Positions 32,531 to 40,364 of a stretch of 40,364 bases of DNA are shown here, one piece after another. A program made the position numbers and the translations under genes. How positions within the stretch are numbered: position 1 is the first letter of the stretch; each line of letters begins with the position of its first letter. Location of the stretch: NCBI GenBank assembly GCA_003557765.1, contig PWNO01000178.1, positions 1 through 40,364 on the forward strand. Reading direction: 5' to 3'. This DNA comes from Bacteroidales bacterium. GTDB lineage: Bacteria > Bacteroidota > Bacteroidia > Bacteroidales > UBA7960. Below the pieces are notes generated by a model, which was not told the DNA's origin, searched no databases, and saw nothing but the letters and a program-made list of their open reading frames with translations.

Positions 32531-32592
32531 TGAGATCCCTCACTTCGTTCGGGATGACGAACCTTAACCGCAGCCTCAGCCTCAACCTTCTT
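32531..32592. repeat. Composite intergenic repeat block
   Basis: Two repeat units lie side by side. The first (about 32531-32563, CCCTCACTTCGTTCGGGATG and ACGAACC) is the phrase whose translated antisense is VIPNEVRDL, common in environmental bacterial databases. The second (32563-32592) is CTTAACCGCAGCCTCAGCC followed by TCAACC, the inverse of the GGTTGAGG family at 11201 and 12183. The block lies between the T9SS gene and lepA. Confidence 0.65.
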
Positions 32593-32720
32593 TGTCAATA
32601 CGTTGGGGCGGAAGCTTTATTATCCTTTAGGCCTTCAAAATTAATCAAAAATAGACAGCTTAGCTGTTTTTTTACCTCTGCTAAAGATGCGGGAAAGGGA
32701 AAAATATCGTTTTTTAATTG

Positions 32721-32728
32721 TACTTTTG
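32721..32728 (+). promoter_or_regulatory. -7 element of lepA
   Basis: TACTTTTG is an exact TAnnTTTG match. It ends 7 nt before the ATG at 32735, so the message would be leaderless or nearly so. Confidence 0.55.
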
Positions 32729-32734
32729 CAGGCT

Positions 32735-34531
32735 ATGGAAAACATCCGCAATTTTTGCATCATTGCCCACATTGACCACGGAAAGAGCACGCTGGCCGAC
32801 CGTTTGCTGCAGATGACCAACACCATCACTGCACGGGATTTCCAGGACCAGATGCTCGATAGCATGGACCTGGAGCGCGAGCGTGGTATCACGATCAAGA
32901 GCCACGCCATACAGATGGACTATACGCACGAGGATGTAGCATACAGGCTAAACCTGATCGACACGCCGGGACATGTTGATTTCAGTTATGAAGTGTCGCG
33001 TTCCATTGCCGCTTGCGAAGGGGCCTTGCTTATCGTGGATGCATCTCAGGGGATTGAAGCACAGACCATTTCCAACCTGTATCTTGCATTGGATTATGAC
33101 TTGGTGATCATACCGGTGTTGAACAAAATGGACCTTCCCGGTGCCATGCCGGAAGAAGTCACCGACGAGATCGTAGATCTCATCGGATGTGATCCGGATG
33201 AGGTGATCCCTGCCAGTGGCAAGTTGGGCTTTGGTGTGGAGAATGTATTGAAGGCCATCATAGAGCGGATCCCGCCACCTAAAGGGGATCCTGAGGCGCC
33301 ATTAAAAGCGCTTATCTTCGACAGCATATATAATCCGTTCAGGGGTGTGGTTGCCTATTTCCGGGTTTACGACGGCAAGATCAAACAGCACGACCATGTG
33401 CAATTCATGAATACCAAAAGGCAATATCACGCAGATGAGGTGGGCGTGCTCAAAATTGACCAGCATCCGCGTAAAGAGATCTCTGCCGGAGATGTAGGCT
33501 ACATCATCTCCGGGATTAAGGATGCCCGCGAGGTGAAGGTTGGCGACACCATCACCCATGTCAAACACCCCACCGACAAGCCCGTGCGGGGCTTCGAAAA
33601 CGTTAAGCCGATGGTTTTTGCGGGCATCTACCCGGTCGACACAGACGAATTTGAAGAGCTTCGTGCCTCCATGGAAAAACTCCAGCTTAATGATGCCTCA
33701 CTGACCTATGAACCCGAGTCATCGGCTGCCCTGGGCTTCGGCTTCAGATGCGGCTTTCTTGGAATGCTGCATATGGAAATTGTCCAGGAGCGCCTCGAAA
33801 GGGAGTTCGACATGACGGTGATCAACACGGTGCCCAACGTGTCTTACCATGCTTACACCAACCAGGGCGAGCTGAAAATCGTCAACAACCCTTCAGATAT
33901 GCCGGGGCCAAATGAACTCGAATCCATTGAAGAGCCCTACATTTCAGCCCAGATCATCACCAAGGCAGAATATGTCGGCCCGGTGATGTCCCTTTGCCTC
34001 GATAAAAGAGGGATTGTCAAAAACCAGATTTATCTTACCACCGACAGGGTAGAACTGACCTTCGAAATGCCCCTGGCGGAGATTGTATTTGACTTTTACG
34101 ACAAGTTGAAAACCATTTCGCGGGGATATGCATCCTTTGATTACCATCCCATTGGATACAAGCCCTCCAACCTGATCAAACTGGATATCCTGCTTAATGG
34201 CGACCATGTGGATGCACTCTCGGCCCTTATTCACAGAGAGAACGCTTATGATTTCGGCAAACGCATCTGCCTGAAGCTCAAAGAACTCATTCCCAGGCAG
34301 CAATATGACATCGCCATCCAGGCAGGCATTGGGTCAAAGATCATTGCCCGTGAAACAGTCAAAGCCCTTCGCAAGGATGTAACCGCCAAATGTTATGGTG
34401 GTGACATCACCCGAAAAAGAAAATTGCTTGAAAAACAGAAAAAGGGCAAGAAAAGGATGCGCCAGGTTGGCAATGTGGAGGTGCCTCAGCAGGCTTTCAT
34501 GGCTGTACTTAAGCTGGACGATAAATCCTGA
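32735..34531 (+). CDS. lepA: Elongation factor 4 (LepA)
   Basis: LepA is a translation GTPase that promotes back-translocation and ribosome quality control, and binds the membrane-associated ribosome pool. The 598-residue protein has full length. G1 is [16 protein letters not shown]2 includes [11 protein letters not shown]3 DTPGHVDF and G4 NKMDL. Domains II-V follow, then the LepA-specific C-terminus ([40 protein letters not shown]). The start [19 protein letters not shown] matches the family; the longer frame from 32687 is out of line with the promoter element at 32721-32728. It is monocistronic, convergent with tdk, and ends before a GC-rich palindrome. Confidence 0.97.
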   Translation: MENIRNFCIIAHIDHGKSTLADRLLQMTNTITARDFQDQMLDSMDLERERGITIKSHAIQMDYTHEDVAYRLNLIDTPGHVDFSYEVSRSIAACEGALLIVDASQGIEAQTISNLYLALDYDLVIIPVLNKMDLPGAMPEEVTDEIVDLIGCDPDEVIPASGKLGFGVENVLKAIIERIPPPKGDPEAPLKALIFDSIYNPFRGVVAYFRVYDGKIKQHDHVQFMNTKRQYHADEVGVLKIDQHPRKEISAGDVGYIISGIKDAREVKVGDTITHVKHPTDKPVRGFENVKPMVFAGIYPVDTDEFEELRASMEKLQLNDASLTYEPESSAALGFGFRCGFLGMLHMEIVQERLEREFDMTVINTVPNVSYHAYTNQGELKIVNNPSDMPGPNELESIEEPYISAQIITKAEYVGPVMSLCLDKRGIVKNQIYLTTDRVELTFEMPLAEIVFDFYDKLKTISRGYASFDYHPIGYKPSNLIKLDILLNGDHVDALSALIHRENAYDFGKRICLKLKELIPRQQYDIAIQAGIGSKIIARETVKALRKDVTAKCYGGDITRKRKLLEKQKKGKKRMRQVGNVEVPQQAFMAVLKLDDKS

Positions 34532-34542
34532 CTTCATCCCAA

Positions 34543-34559
34543 CGCCGGGTAACCCGGCG
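34543..34559. other. GC-rich palindrome between lepA and tdk
   Basis: CGCCGGGTAACCCGGCG is a perfect 17-nt palindrome (8-bp arms about one central base) in the gap between two convergent genes. It has no T-run, so it is a weak terminator at best. It could also be a protein-binding site. Confidence 0.5.
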
Positions 34560-34631
34560 GATAATCTCTGGCTTCCTGAAATATTTCATGCCTTTGTGTG
34601 TTCGCATGGATGCGGATTCCTTCATGCCGGA

Positions 34632-35207
34632 TTATTTGTTGGCCTTGGCATAGCAACTCCTGCAAAGGGGTTCATACGCGTCGGTTTCCCCAAGAAGAAC
34701 CAGGTTTTTATCAGCTACCGTACGATGTGAATACTGCGCCAGGTTGCCGCATTTCACACATACGGCATGCACCTTGGTGATATATTCGGCGGTAGCCAGG
34801 AGTGCAGGAATGGGGCCGAAAGGCTTACCGGCAAAATCCATGTCCAGACCGGCCACAATCACTCTGAGACCAGCATCGGCAAGCTGATTACATACGTTGG
34901 GTAATTCTGCATCAAAAAACTGGGCTTCATCAATGCCAATGACATCCACATCATTGGCCATCAGCAGGATATTGGAAGAAGCCGGGACCGGGGTTGACAT
35001 GATCTCATTCTCATCGTGCGACACCACCTTCTCTTCATCATAACGTGTATCCACGCCGGGCTTGAAGATCTCGACCTTAAGCTGTGCAATGCGTGCACGT
35101 TTCAGTCGCCGGATCAGCTCTTATGTTTTGCCGGAAAACATACTCCAGCAGATCACCTCAATCCATCCGCGGGTTCCCGGCCGTTGTACATCGTTTTCCA
35201 AAAACAT
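34632..35207 (-). pseudogene. tdk: Thymidine kinase with a stop in the P-loop
   Basis: Thymidine kinase makes dTMP from thymidine in the salvage pathway. The gene has the normal length for a Bacteroidota tdk (about 191 codons), in one frame, but codon 29 is TAA (35123-35121) where the family has Glu in GKTEELIRR, and codon 21 is TGG (Trp) where the first Gly of the Walker A loop is expected (ICGSMFSGKT becomes ICWSMFSGKT). Both differences are G-to-T on the coding strand, 24 nt apart. The rest is intact: [29 protein letters not shown], and two Cys pairs (CVKC, CRSC). An internal ATG at 35054 could give a 140-residue fragment without the P-loop. This is a decayed gene, or a local sequence error. 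Confidence 0.7.
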
Positions 35208-35280
35208 TGGTTGTCAGCAGTTTGTCTTTGACATCAGGATTTCATACTTACAGAAACAAGGATAAAAAGCCTGCTCATCA

Positions 35281-35288
35281 CAAAAATA
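35281..35288 (-). promoter_or_regulatory. -7 element of tdk
   Basis: The minus strand reads TATTTTTG, an exact TAnnTTTG match, about 75 nt ahead of the tdk start codon. The promoter looks intact even though the reading frame is interrupted. Confidence 0.5.
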
Positions 35289-35350
35289 AACAATAACTTT
35301 ACACCGTTTTTTATTTCAGTTAAGAAATTATATTCATTACAAAATTATTT

Positions 35351-36406
35351 ATGAAGTCACAGGATATCATGCAAGAGGTCAATCAGTTGCTGGATGACAT
35401 CGTCACACGCGCCCTAAAGATCAACAGAAAAAACGCTTCTGGCGATGCATTGCTTGACATCGACCTCGCGAAGGATGACATCCGGCAGCTATACAGGCGC
35501 CTGGATTTGCTGCGGGGCATCATTTCGGAGCGCGCCAGGATGGATTCCGCTTCTGATACCCTATCACCCAAAAAGGAGACAAATACACCAGATGAGACAA
35601 CTCCGGACCAGTCCACAGCCGGTCCTCAACCGGATCCCCCTCCGCTCCGTGATCCCTTACACACCCATGAAATGACTGGCTCACAAAACCAGGACATTCC
35701 GGATAACAGACCGGAGAATAAGGATAAACATACGGCTTCTGACCAGTCCGGTATAGCATCCCGGGAGGGAACCAAACCCGACCATCCTGTGGAAGGTTTT
35801 GTCAGGCCCGGTGAGGCTGAAGAAGACATAACTCGACAAGATGCGGAGCCCGAAAAGCCAACGACAAGATCCGAACCATCATCAGATGCTCCATTGACAG
35901 ATCCACCAGCCGCCCGGCAGCAAGTTCAACCTCCGGGCTCAGGCGAGCCTGTGAAGGGGCAACAACAGGAGCAGAAACAGGCACAAGCCGCCCCGCAGGC
36001 CAAAGCGAAAAACAACAATGGCAACAGGGCCGTAATTGACATTCTCTCGGAATACAGTGACCGCACCATTGGCGACACCTATATGACAGATAAGGATGAC
36101 AGCCTGCACAAACGCATTTCTGTTGAGAAAGAAGACAAAAGCATTGGTGAACGGATGCAGAATCAGCCTATTGCCAACCTGAAGGATGCCATCGGGGTCA
36201 ATGAAAAGTTTCTTTTCATCAATGAGCTTTTTGACGGCGACATCCAGGAATACCAGGATGCGATAGCCAAACTCAATGACATGGAGGATGCCGGGACTGC
36301 TTTTGAATACCTGAACGTACTGGGAGTGGAACAATCCTGGGATGCCACACGATCAGCAGACACCATAGAAAAACTTGCCCAGCTTGTTCACAGGAGATAT
36401 CTGTGA
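35351..36406 (+). CDS. Hypothetical protein with disordered middle and conserved C-terminus
   Basis: A 351-residue protein with no recognised function. The N-terminal 60 residues look helical (MKSQDIMQEVNQLLDDIVTR). Residues 70-225 are a low-complexity Pro/Gln/Glu/Asp-rich region typical of disorder (GSGEPVKGQQQEQKQAQAAP). The last ~125 residues form a compact, conserved helical domain (IDILSEYSDRTIGDTYMTDK, IGVNEKFLFINELFDGDIQE, FEYLNVLGVEQSWD). I recall the IGVNEKFLFINELF block in other Bacteroidota proteins of unknown role. No signal peptide or membrane segment. It is divergent from tdk, with a 143-nt spacer. A partner-binding or scaffold role is a guess only. Confidence 0.78.
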   Translation: MKSQDIMQEVNQLLDDIVTRALKINRKNASGDALLDIDLAKDDIRQLYRRLDLLRGIISERARMDSASDTLSPKKETNTPDETTPDQSTAGPQPDPPPLRDPLHTHEMTGSQNQDIPDNRPENKDKHTASDQSGIASREGTKPDHPVEGFVRPGEAEEDITRQDAEPEKPTTRSEPSSDAPLTDPPAARQQVQPPGSGEPVKGQQQEQKQAQAAPQAKAKNNNGNRAVIDILSEYSDRTIGDTYMTDKDDSLHKRISVEKEDKSIGERMQNQPIANLKDAIGVNEKFLFINELFDGDIQEYQDAIAKLNDMEDAGTAFEYLNVLGVEQSWDATRSADTIEKLAQLVHRRYL

Positions 36407-36505
36407 TCCATCAGCAACCCGGGACACCTCATAACGTCTCAGGGCTGCATGAGCTATAAAAAGCAGACAATCATTCCAGGCATTTTTATTCAATCAGCAT
36501 AAAGC

Positions 36506-37180
36506 ATGTCAGGTTTATTCCTTGTACCTACGCCCATCGGCAATCTTGAAGACATGACCTTCAGGGCCATCCGCGTGCTGCAGGAGGCTGATCATATCCT
36601 GACTGAGGACACGCGTGTGACAGGAAAGTTGCTTAAGCATTTTTCTATCGACACGCCAATGTTGTCCTATCACCAGCACAACGAACATCGCGTACTGGAC
36701 AGCATGATAAAAAGATTGGAATCCGGCGCCAGTCTGGCACTTGTCAGTGATGCAGGCACACCTGCCATCTCTGATGCAGGATTTTTGCTTGTGCGGGAGT
36801 GCATCAGCAAAGCCATTCGTGTGGAGGTATTGCCGGGGGCAGCCGCATTTCTGCCAGCGCTTGTAGCAAGCGGTTTGCCTTGCGAGCGTTTTTGCTTTGA
36901 AGGCTTTCTGCCTGCAAAAAAAGGCAGGCAGACACGTCTGCGAGAACTCGCCACAGAACAACGCACAATGGTTTTTTATGAATCCCCGCACCGCATATTG
37001 AAAACACTCACTGCATTTGCAGAAACCTTTGGCGAGAAGCGCCTTGCATGTGTTTCGCGAGAGATCAGCAAAATTTATGAAGAACACATAAGGGGCAGCC
37101 TCGCGGAACTGACAGCAACATTTAGTGAAAGAAAGGTAAAGGGTGAGATCACCATTGTGGTTTCAGGAAACAAAGCATGA
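36506..37180 (+). CDS. rsmI: 16S rRNA 2'-O-ribose C1402 methyltransferase
   Basis: RsmI uses S-adenosylmethionine to methylate the 2'-hydroxyl of C1402 in 16S rRNA, tuning the ribosomal P site. The 224-residue protein has the family start LFLVPTPIGNLEDMTFRAI and LTEDTRVTGKLLKHFSI. It continues with SYHQHNEHR, LVSDAGTPAISDAGFLLVR, EVLPGAAAFLPALVASGLPC, FEGFLPAKKGR, FYESPHRILKTL and CVSREISKIYEE. This is an SPOUT-unrelated class III fold (tetrapyrrole methylase). It lies 99 nt after the hypothetical gene and is convergent with pgi. Its length is shorter than the ~285-residue E. coli form, as is usual outside proteobacteria. Confidence 0.96.
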   Translation: MSGLFLVPTPIGNLEDMTFRAIRVLQEADHILTEDTRVTGKLLKHFSIDTPMLSYHQHNEHRVLDSMIKRLESGASLALVSDAGTPAISDAGFLLVRECISKAIRVEVLPGAAAFLPALVASGLPCERFCFEGFLPAKKGRQTRLRELATEQRTMVFYESPHRILKTLTAFAETFGEKRLACVSREISKIYEEHIRGSLAELTATFSERKVKGEITIVVSGNKA

Positions 37181-37220
37181 CACTCCCTCATGCGTTCACT
37201 TCAAGATCAGTGTGCTGCAT

Positions 37221-38564
37221 CTACTTGTCCAGGCGCTTTCTCAGCGCTGCTGCTGCTTCTTCAAAACCGGGCATCTCAAGCAAGGCAAACATGTTGCGTT
37301 TATACTTCTCGACGCCAGGCTGGTCAAAAGGATTTACACCCAGCATATAGCCGCTGATGGCACAAGCCATCTCAAAGAAATAGATTAACTCTCCGAGGTG
37401 ATATGCGTTAAGTGCAGGCATCTCAATCTCCAGGTTAGGCACACCTCCGTCTACGTGAGCCAGCATCGTACCCTTTGAGGCCATGGCATTCACATGGCCC
37501 AGTGATTTGCCCTGCAAGCAGTTAAGCCCGTCAAGGTCTTCAGGGTCGGCAGGGATGCGGGCCGAATATGCAGGCGCACTGATAGTAACAATGGTTTCAA
37601 AGAAATTTTTTATGCCATCCTGGATGTATTGCCCCATAGAATGCAGGTCGGTGGTAAAGTGCACACCGGCAGGAAAGATGCCTTTGCCCTCTTTGCCTTC
37701 GCTTTCTCCATAGAGCTGTTTCCACCACTCTGTCATGTATTGCATAGCTGGTGTATAGCTGGCCAGGATTTCGATGGTGCGCCCTTTCCTGTAAAGCATA
37801 TTGCGCAGTAAAGCATAAAGGGAAGCTGGGTTGTCATGCAGTTTCTCTTGTTTTCGCAGGTATACGGCCATATCCCTTGCCCCCGAGAGGAGGGCTTCAA
37901 TGTCATGACCGGCAACCGCAATGGGAAGCAGTCCTACCGGCGTGAGCACCGAGTAGCGGCCACCCACATCATCAGGAATCACATAGCTGGTATAGCCCTG
38001 TTCGTTGGCAAGCTGTTTCAGTGCACCTTTATTTGCGTCGGTGATGGCAAAGATCCTTTCTGAAGCCTTTTCCTTCCCGAATTTTTCTTCAAGCTGTTTT
38101 CTCAATAGCCTGAACGCAATGGCCGGCTCCGTGGTGGTACCGGATTTGGAGATCACAATCACGGAGTATGATTTGTCTTTCAGGTATTGCAAGAGGGCGT
38201 GATGGTAGTCTTCATCCAGGTGATGACCTGCATACAACACCCGCGTCTTGCTGTTATCATAGCGGTCGAATGGGCCGTCCAAAGCTTCAATCACTGCCCG
38301 TGCGCCAAGGTATGAGCCACCGATGCCCACCACGACAACCACATCAGATTGCGCCCTGATCTTTGCAGCGTCTTTGCGGATGTTTTGGATCAGCCCCGGA
38401 TCAATGTTTTCGGGCAGATCAATCCAGCCAAGGAAATCACTTCCCTGGCCTGTTTTCTTATACAATAACTTTCTGCAGAGGCTGACCTCCTTTTCCAGAA
38501 GGGCAATCTCCTCCTGGCTGATGAATGGCAAAGCCTGTTGGAAATGAATGTGTAGTTTAGTCAT
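37221..38564 (-). CDS. pgi: Glucose-6-phosphate isomerase, short form
   Basis: It interconverts glucose-6-phosphate and fructose-6-phosphate in glycolysis and gluconeogenesis, in the cytoplasm. The 447-residue protein belongs to the ~450-residue form found in Firmicutes and many Bacteroidota. Motifs: VVVVGIGGSYLGARAVIEAL, VISKSGTTTEPAIAFRLLR, DDVGGRYSVLTPVGLLPIA, the catalytic Glu in MTEWWKQLYGESEGKEGKG, and NPFDQPGVEKYKRNMFALL, with the His-Lys pair. No promoter consensus is visible upstream of 38564. It is convergent with rsmI, 40 nt apart. Confidence 0.96.
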   Translation of the reverse strand: MTKLHIHFQQALPFISQEEIALLEKEVSLCRKLLYKKTGQGSDFLGWIDLPENIDPGLIQNIRKDAAKIRAQSDVVVVVGIGGSYLGARAVIEALDGPFDRYDNSKTRVLYAGHHLDEDYHHALLQYLKDKSYSVIVISKSGTTTEPAIAFRLLRKQLEEKFGKEKASERIFAITDANKGALKQLANEQGYTSYVIPDDVGGRYSVLTPVGLLPIAVAGHDIEALLSGARDMAVYLRKQEKLHDNPASLYALLRNMLYRKGRTIEILASYTPAMQYMTEWWKQLYGESEGKEGKGIFPAGVHFTTDLHSMGQYIQDGIKNFFETIVTISAPAYSARIPADPEDLDGLNCLQGKSLGHVNAMASKGTMLAHVDGGVPNLEIEMPALNAYHLGELIYFFEMACAISGYMLGVNPFDQPGVEKYKRNMFALLEMPGFEEAAAALRKRLDK

Positions 38565-38851
38565 GGCGCTTATGCCTTAATGGGGGTATTCATGTATTAT
38601 ATTATTCGATATGCTGCACAAGTTGATCACTGCGTTTATCCCTCACTGCTGCAGAAGTAAGGGCCGGCCGCACAATTCGGGCCACTTCCAGGCTGACCAT
38701 CACATCATCTTCCCATGTGTATCAATGAATCCGGCACGGCTCATTTGGTTTCTCCGGTCTTGCAAACACCTGGTTTATAGGAGAAAAAGAGTGATCGGGT
38801 GTTACATGCCCGGTAAAAATGCTTGGAAAGGAGAGACTGGTGTCGATGTGG

Positions 38852-40364
38852 TTATTCCAGCTTCCGGGCTACCTCAACGGTTTCAAATGCTTCAATCACA
38901 TCACCCACTTTGATGTCGTTGAAACGGTCGATGTTCAACCCGCATTCATAACCTGATGACACCTCTTTCACATCATCCTTAAAGCGTTTAAGCGAGCCCA
39001 GGTTGCCTGTATAAACCACAATGCCGTCGCGAATAAGCCGGATATTGCTATTGCGGTTAATTTTTCCGTCGAGCACTATGCAGCCGGCTACGGTACCTAC
39101 CTTAGATATCTTAAACACATCACGCACTTCCAGGTTGGCCACCACTTTCTCCTCAATTTCCGGGGAAAGCATGCCTTCCATTGCAGACTTCAGCTCATTG
39201 ATGGCATTATAGATAACGCTATAAAGTCTGATATCAATTTGTTCCTGTTCGGCCAATTTTCTTGCAGGCATGGATGGCCTCACCTGGAACCCAATAATGA
39301 TCGCATTGGAAGCTGAGGCGAGCAGTACATCTCCTTCAGTGATCTGGCCAACGGCCTTGTGGATAATATTCACCTGGATCTCATCCGTTGACAGTTTAAG
39401 AAGGGAGTCACTCAATGCTTCCACGGAGCCATCCACATCACCTTTGACAATGACATTCAGCTCTTTAAAGTCACCAATGGCAATACGGCGCCCGATCTCA
39501 TCAAGCGTAATGTGTTTCTGGGTACGGAGGCCTTGTTCCCTGATCAGCTGCTGGCGTTTGGTCGTGATAGCCTTTGCTTCACTTTCGCTGCCGATGACAT
39601 TGAAGGTATCACCCGCCTGCGGGGCGCCATCAAGCCCAAGGATCAGCACCGGTGTGGAAGGATCTGCTTCCTTGACACGTTGTCCTCGTTCATTGAACAT
39701 CGCCTTGACTTTACCCTGGGTTGTGCCGGCTACTACGATATCCCCGATTTTCAGGGTGCCATTTTGGACCAGGATGGTGGACACATAGCCGCGCCCCCTA
39801 TCCAGCGAAGATTCAATCACGGTTCCTGAGGCTTCTCTTGAAGGATTGGCTTTCAACTCCAGCATCTCAGATTCGAGCAGGACCTTTTCCAGCAGGCTGT
39901 CGATGTTTTTACCCTGTTTCGCGCTGATTTCCTGGCTTTGGAACTTCCCTCCCCAATCTTCCACCAGGATATTCATATTGGCAAGCTCTTCTTTTACCTT
40001 TTCCGGAACTGCATTTTCCTTATCCACTTTGTTTATGGCGATTACGATGGGAACACCTGCAGCCTGTGCGTGATTTATTGCCTCAACTGTCTGGGGCATC
40101 ACACTGTCGTCGGCAGCCACCACGATGATGGCCACATCCGTTACCTTGGCACCTCTTGCCCGCATGGCTGTAAAAGCTTCGTGCCCCGGGGTGTCCAGGA
40201 AGGTAATCCGTTTACCATTGTCCAGGTCGACAGCATAGGCGCCAATGTGCTGTGTAATGCCACCTGCCTCACCTGCAATCACATTGGAATGTCGGATCTG
40301 GTCAAGGAGCGACGTCTTTCCGTGATCGACGTGACCCATCACGGTGACAATCGGAGCGCGGTCA
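38852..40364 (-). CDS. infB: Translation initiation factor IF-2 (C-terminal part)
   Basis: IF-2 is a GTPase that brings formylmethionyl-tRNA to the 30S subunit and promotes 70S joining. The gene runs off the right edge: the frame is open to 40364, and the N-terminal region is missing. Present are G1 [17 protein letters not shown]2/G3 with [17 protein letters not shown] and [16 protein letters not shown]4 NKVDK, then domains II to IV, with the C-terminal domain ([40 protein letters not shown]). It ends [13 protein letters not shown]. No other genes lie between it and pgi. Its promoter and likely nusA neighbour lie outside the window. Confidence 0.97.
   Translation of the reverse strand, partial: DRAPIVTVMGHVDHGKTSLLDQIRHSNVIAGEAGGITQHIGAYAVDLDNGKRITFLDTPGHEAFTAMRARGAKVTDVAIIVVAADDSVMPQTVEAINHAQAAGVPIVIAINKVDKENAVPEKVKEELANMNILVEDWGGKFQSQEISAKQGKNIDSLLEKVLLESEMLELKANPSREASGTVIESSLDRGRGYVSTILVQNGTLKIGDIVVAGTTQGKVKAMFNERGQRVKEADPSTPVLILGLDGAPQAGDTFNVIGSESEAKAITTKRQQLIREQGLRTQKHITLDEIGRRIAIGDFKELNVIVKGDVDGSVEALSDSLLKLSTDEIQVNIIHKAVGQITEGDVLLASASNAIIIGFQVRPSMPARKLAEQEQIDIRLYSVIYNAINELKSAMEGMLSPEIEEKVVANLEVRDVFKISKVGTVAGCIVLDGKINRNSNIRLIRDGIVVYTGNLGSLKRFKDDVKEVSSGYECGLNIDRFNDIKVGDVIEAFETVEVARKLE

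Noticed and set aside
32457..32585. N-terminal extension of the T9SS protein (MRLRLRLRFVIPNEVRDLNN...)
   Set aside because: It is the translation of an intergenic repeat. The signal peptide starts at the ATG at 32456.
38810..38840. infB terminator (CGGG/CCCG stem followed by a T-rich stretch on the minus strand)
   Set aside because: The stem is only 4 bp and the T-run is displaced, so it is not well supported.

Overview
The window comes from a member of the Bacteroidota. Evidence: an Oar-type TonB-dependent receptor, PorT-like barrels, a GldA-type ATPase, a secreted protein with a type B T9SS (CHU_C) sorting domain, a yceD-rpmF-plsX-fabH cluster, and many matches to the Bacteroidota promoter element TAnnTTTG in place of a usual -10 box. 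Ribosome binding sites are weak or absent, as is usual in this phylum. The intergenic low-complexity repeats resemble those of free-living or uncultured Bacteroidota. I cannot assign a genus. There is no phage, insertion sequence, CRISPR array or rRNA.

Layout. 1-505: a TPP riboswitch on the minus strand whose gene lies outside the window, then low-complexity repeats. 506-2780: aroQ, a family 2 glycosyltransferase, tRNA-Ser(UGA) and an OsmC-family protein. 2774-3124: a repeat-rich spacer. 3125-7632: the Oar-like receptor and a PorT-like barrel. 7736-9177: yicC-gmk. 9206-12134: metK-nadD and gldA. 12284-13688: rsgA-dtd. 13856-16659: yceD-rpmF-plsX-fabH. 16963-20193: a very large iron-sulfur flavoprotein. 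20508-21263: a SagB-type oxidoreductase. 21426-24199: lipoprotein, ECF sigma factor, and an anti-sigma-like/barrel protein. 24231-24424: a structured RNA candidate. 24729-26966: a TPR protein. 27025-28276: nucleotidyltransferase and phosphoesterase. 28409-30070: AbgT transporter. 30333-32456: T9SS cargo. 32735-38564: lepA, broken tdk, a hypothetical gene, rsmI and pgi. 38852-40364: the 3' part of infB.

Most of the window is housekeeping: translation (lepA, infB, rsgA, rsmI, dtd, rpmF, tRNA-Ser), nucleotide and cofactor metabolism (gmk, nadD, metK, tdk), lipid synthesis (plsX, fabH), glycolysis (pgi) and the shikimate pathway (aroQ). The unusual items are: (1) a ~190-nt structured RNA with a perfectly paired 20-bp stem and a strong terminator, just upstream of the lipoprotein/sigma-factor genes; (2) a single-chain fusion of a whole HcnABC-like or proline-dehydrogenase-like complex with an added 2x[4Fe-4S] domain; (3) a thymidine kinase gene with a stop codon and a Gly-to-Trp change inside its ATP-binding loop; (4) a sigma factor paired with a one-membrane-helix protein whose far end looks like an outer-membrane barrel; and (5) several unrelated families of short intergenic repeats. 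Promoter positions were used to choose start codons; several long reading frames begin upstream of the predicted transcription start and were shortened.
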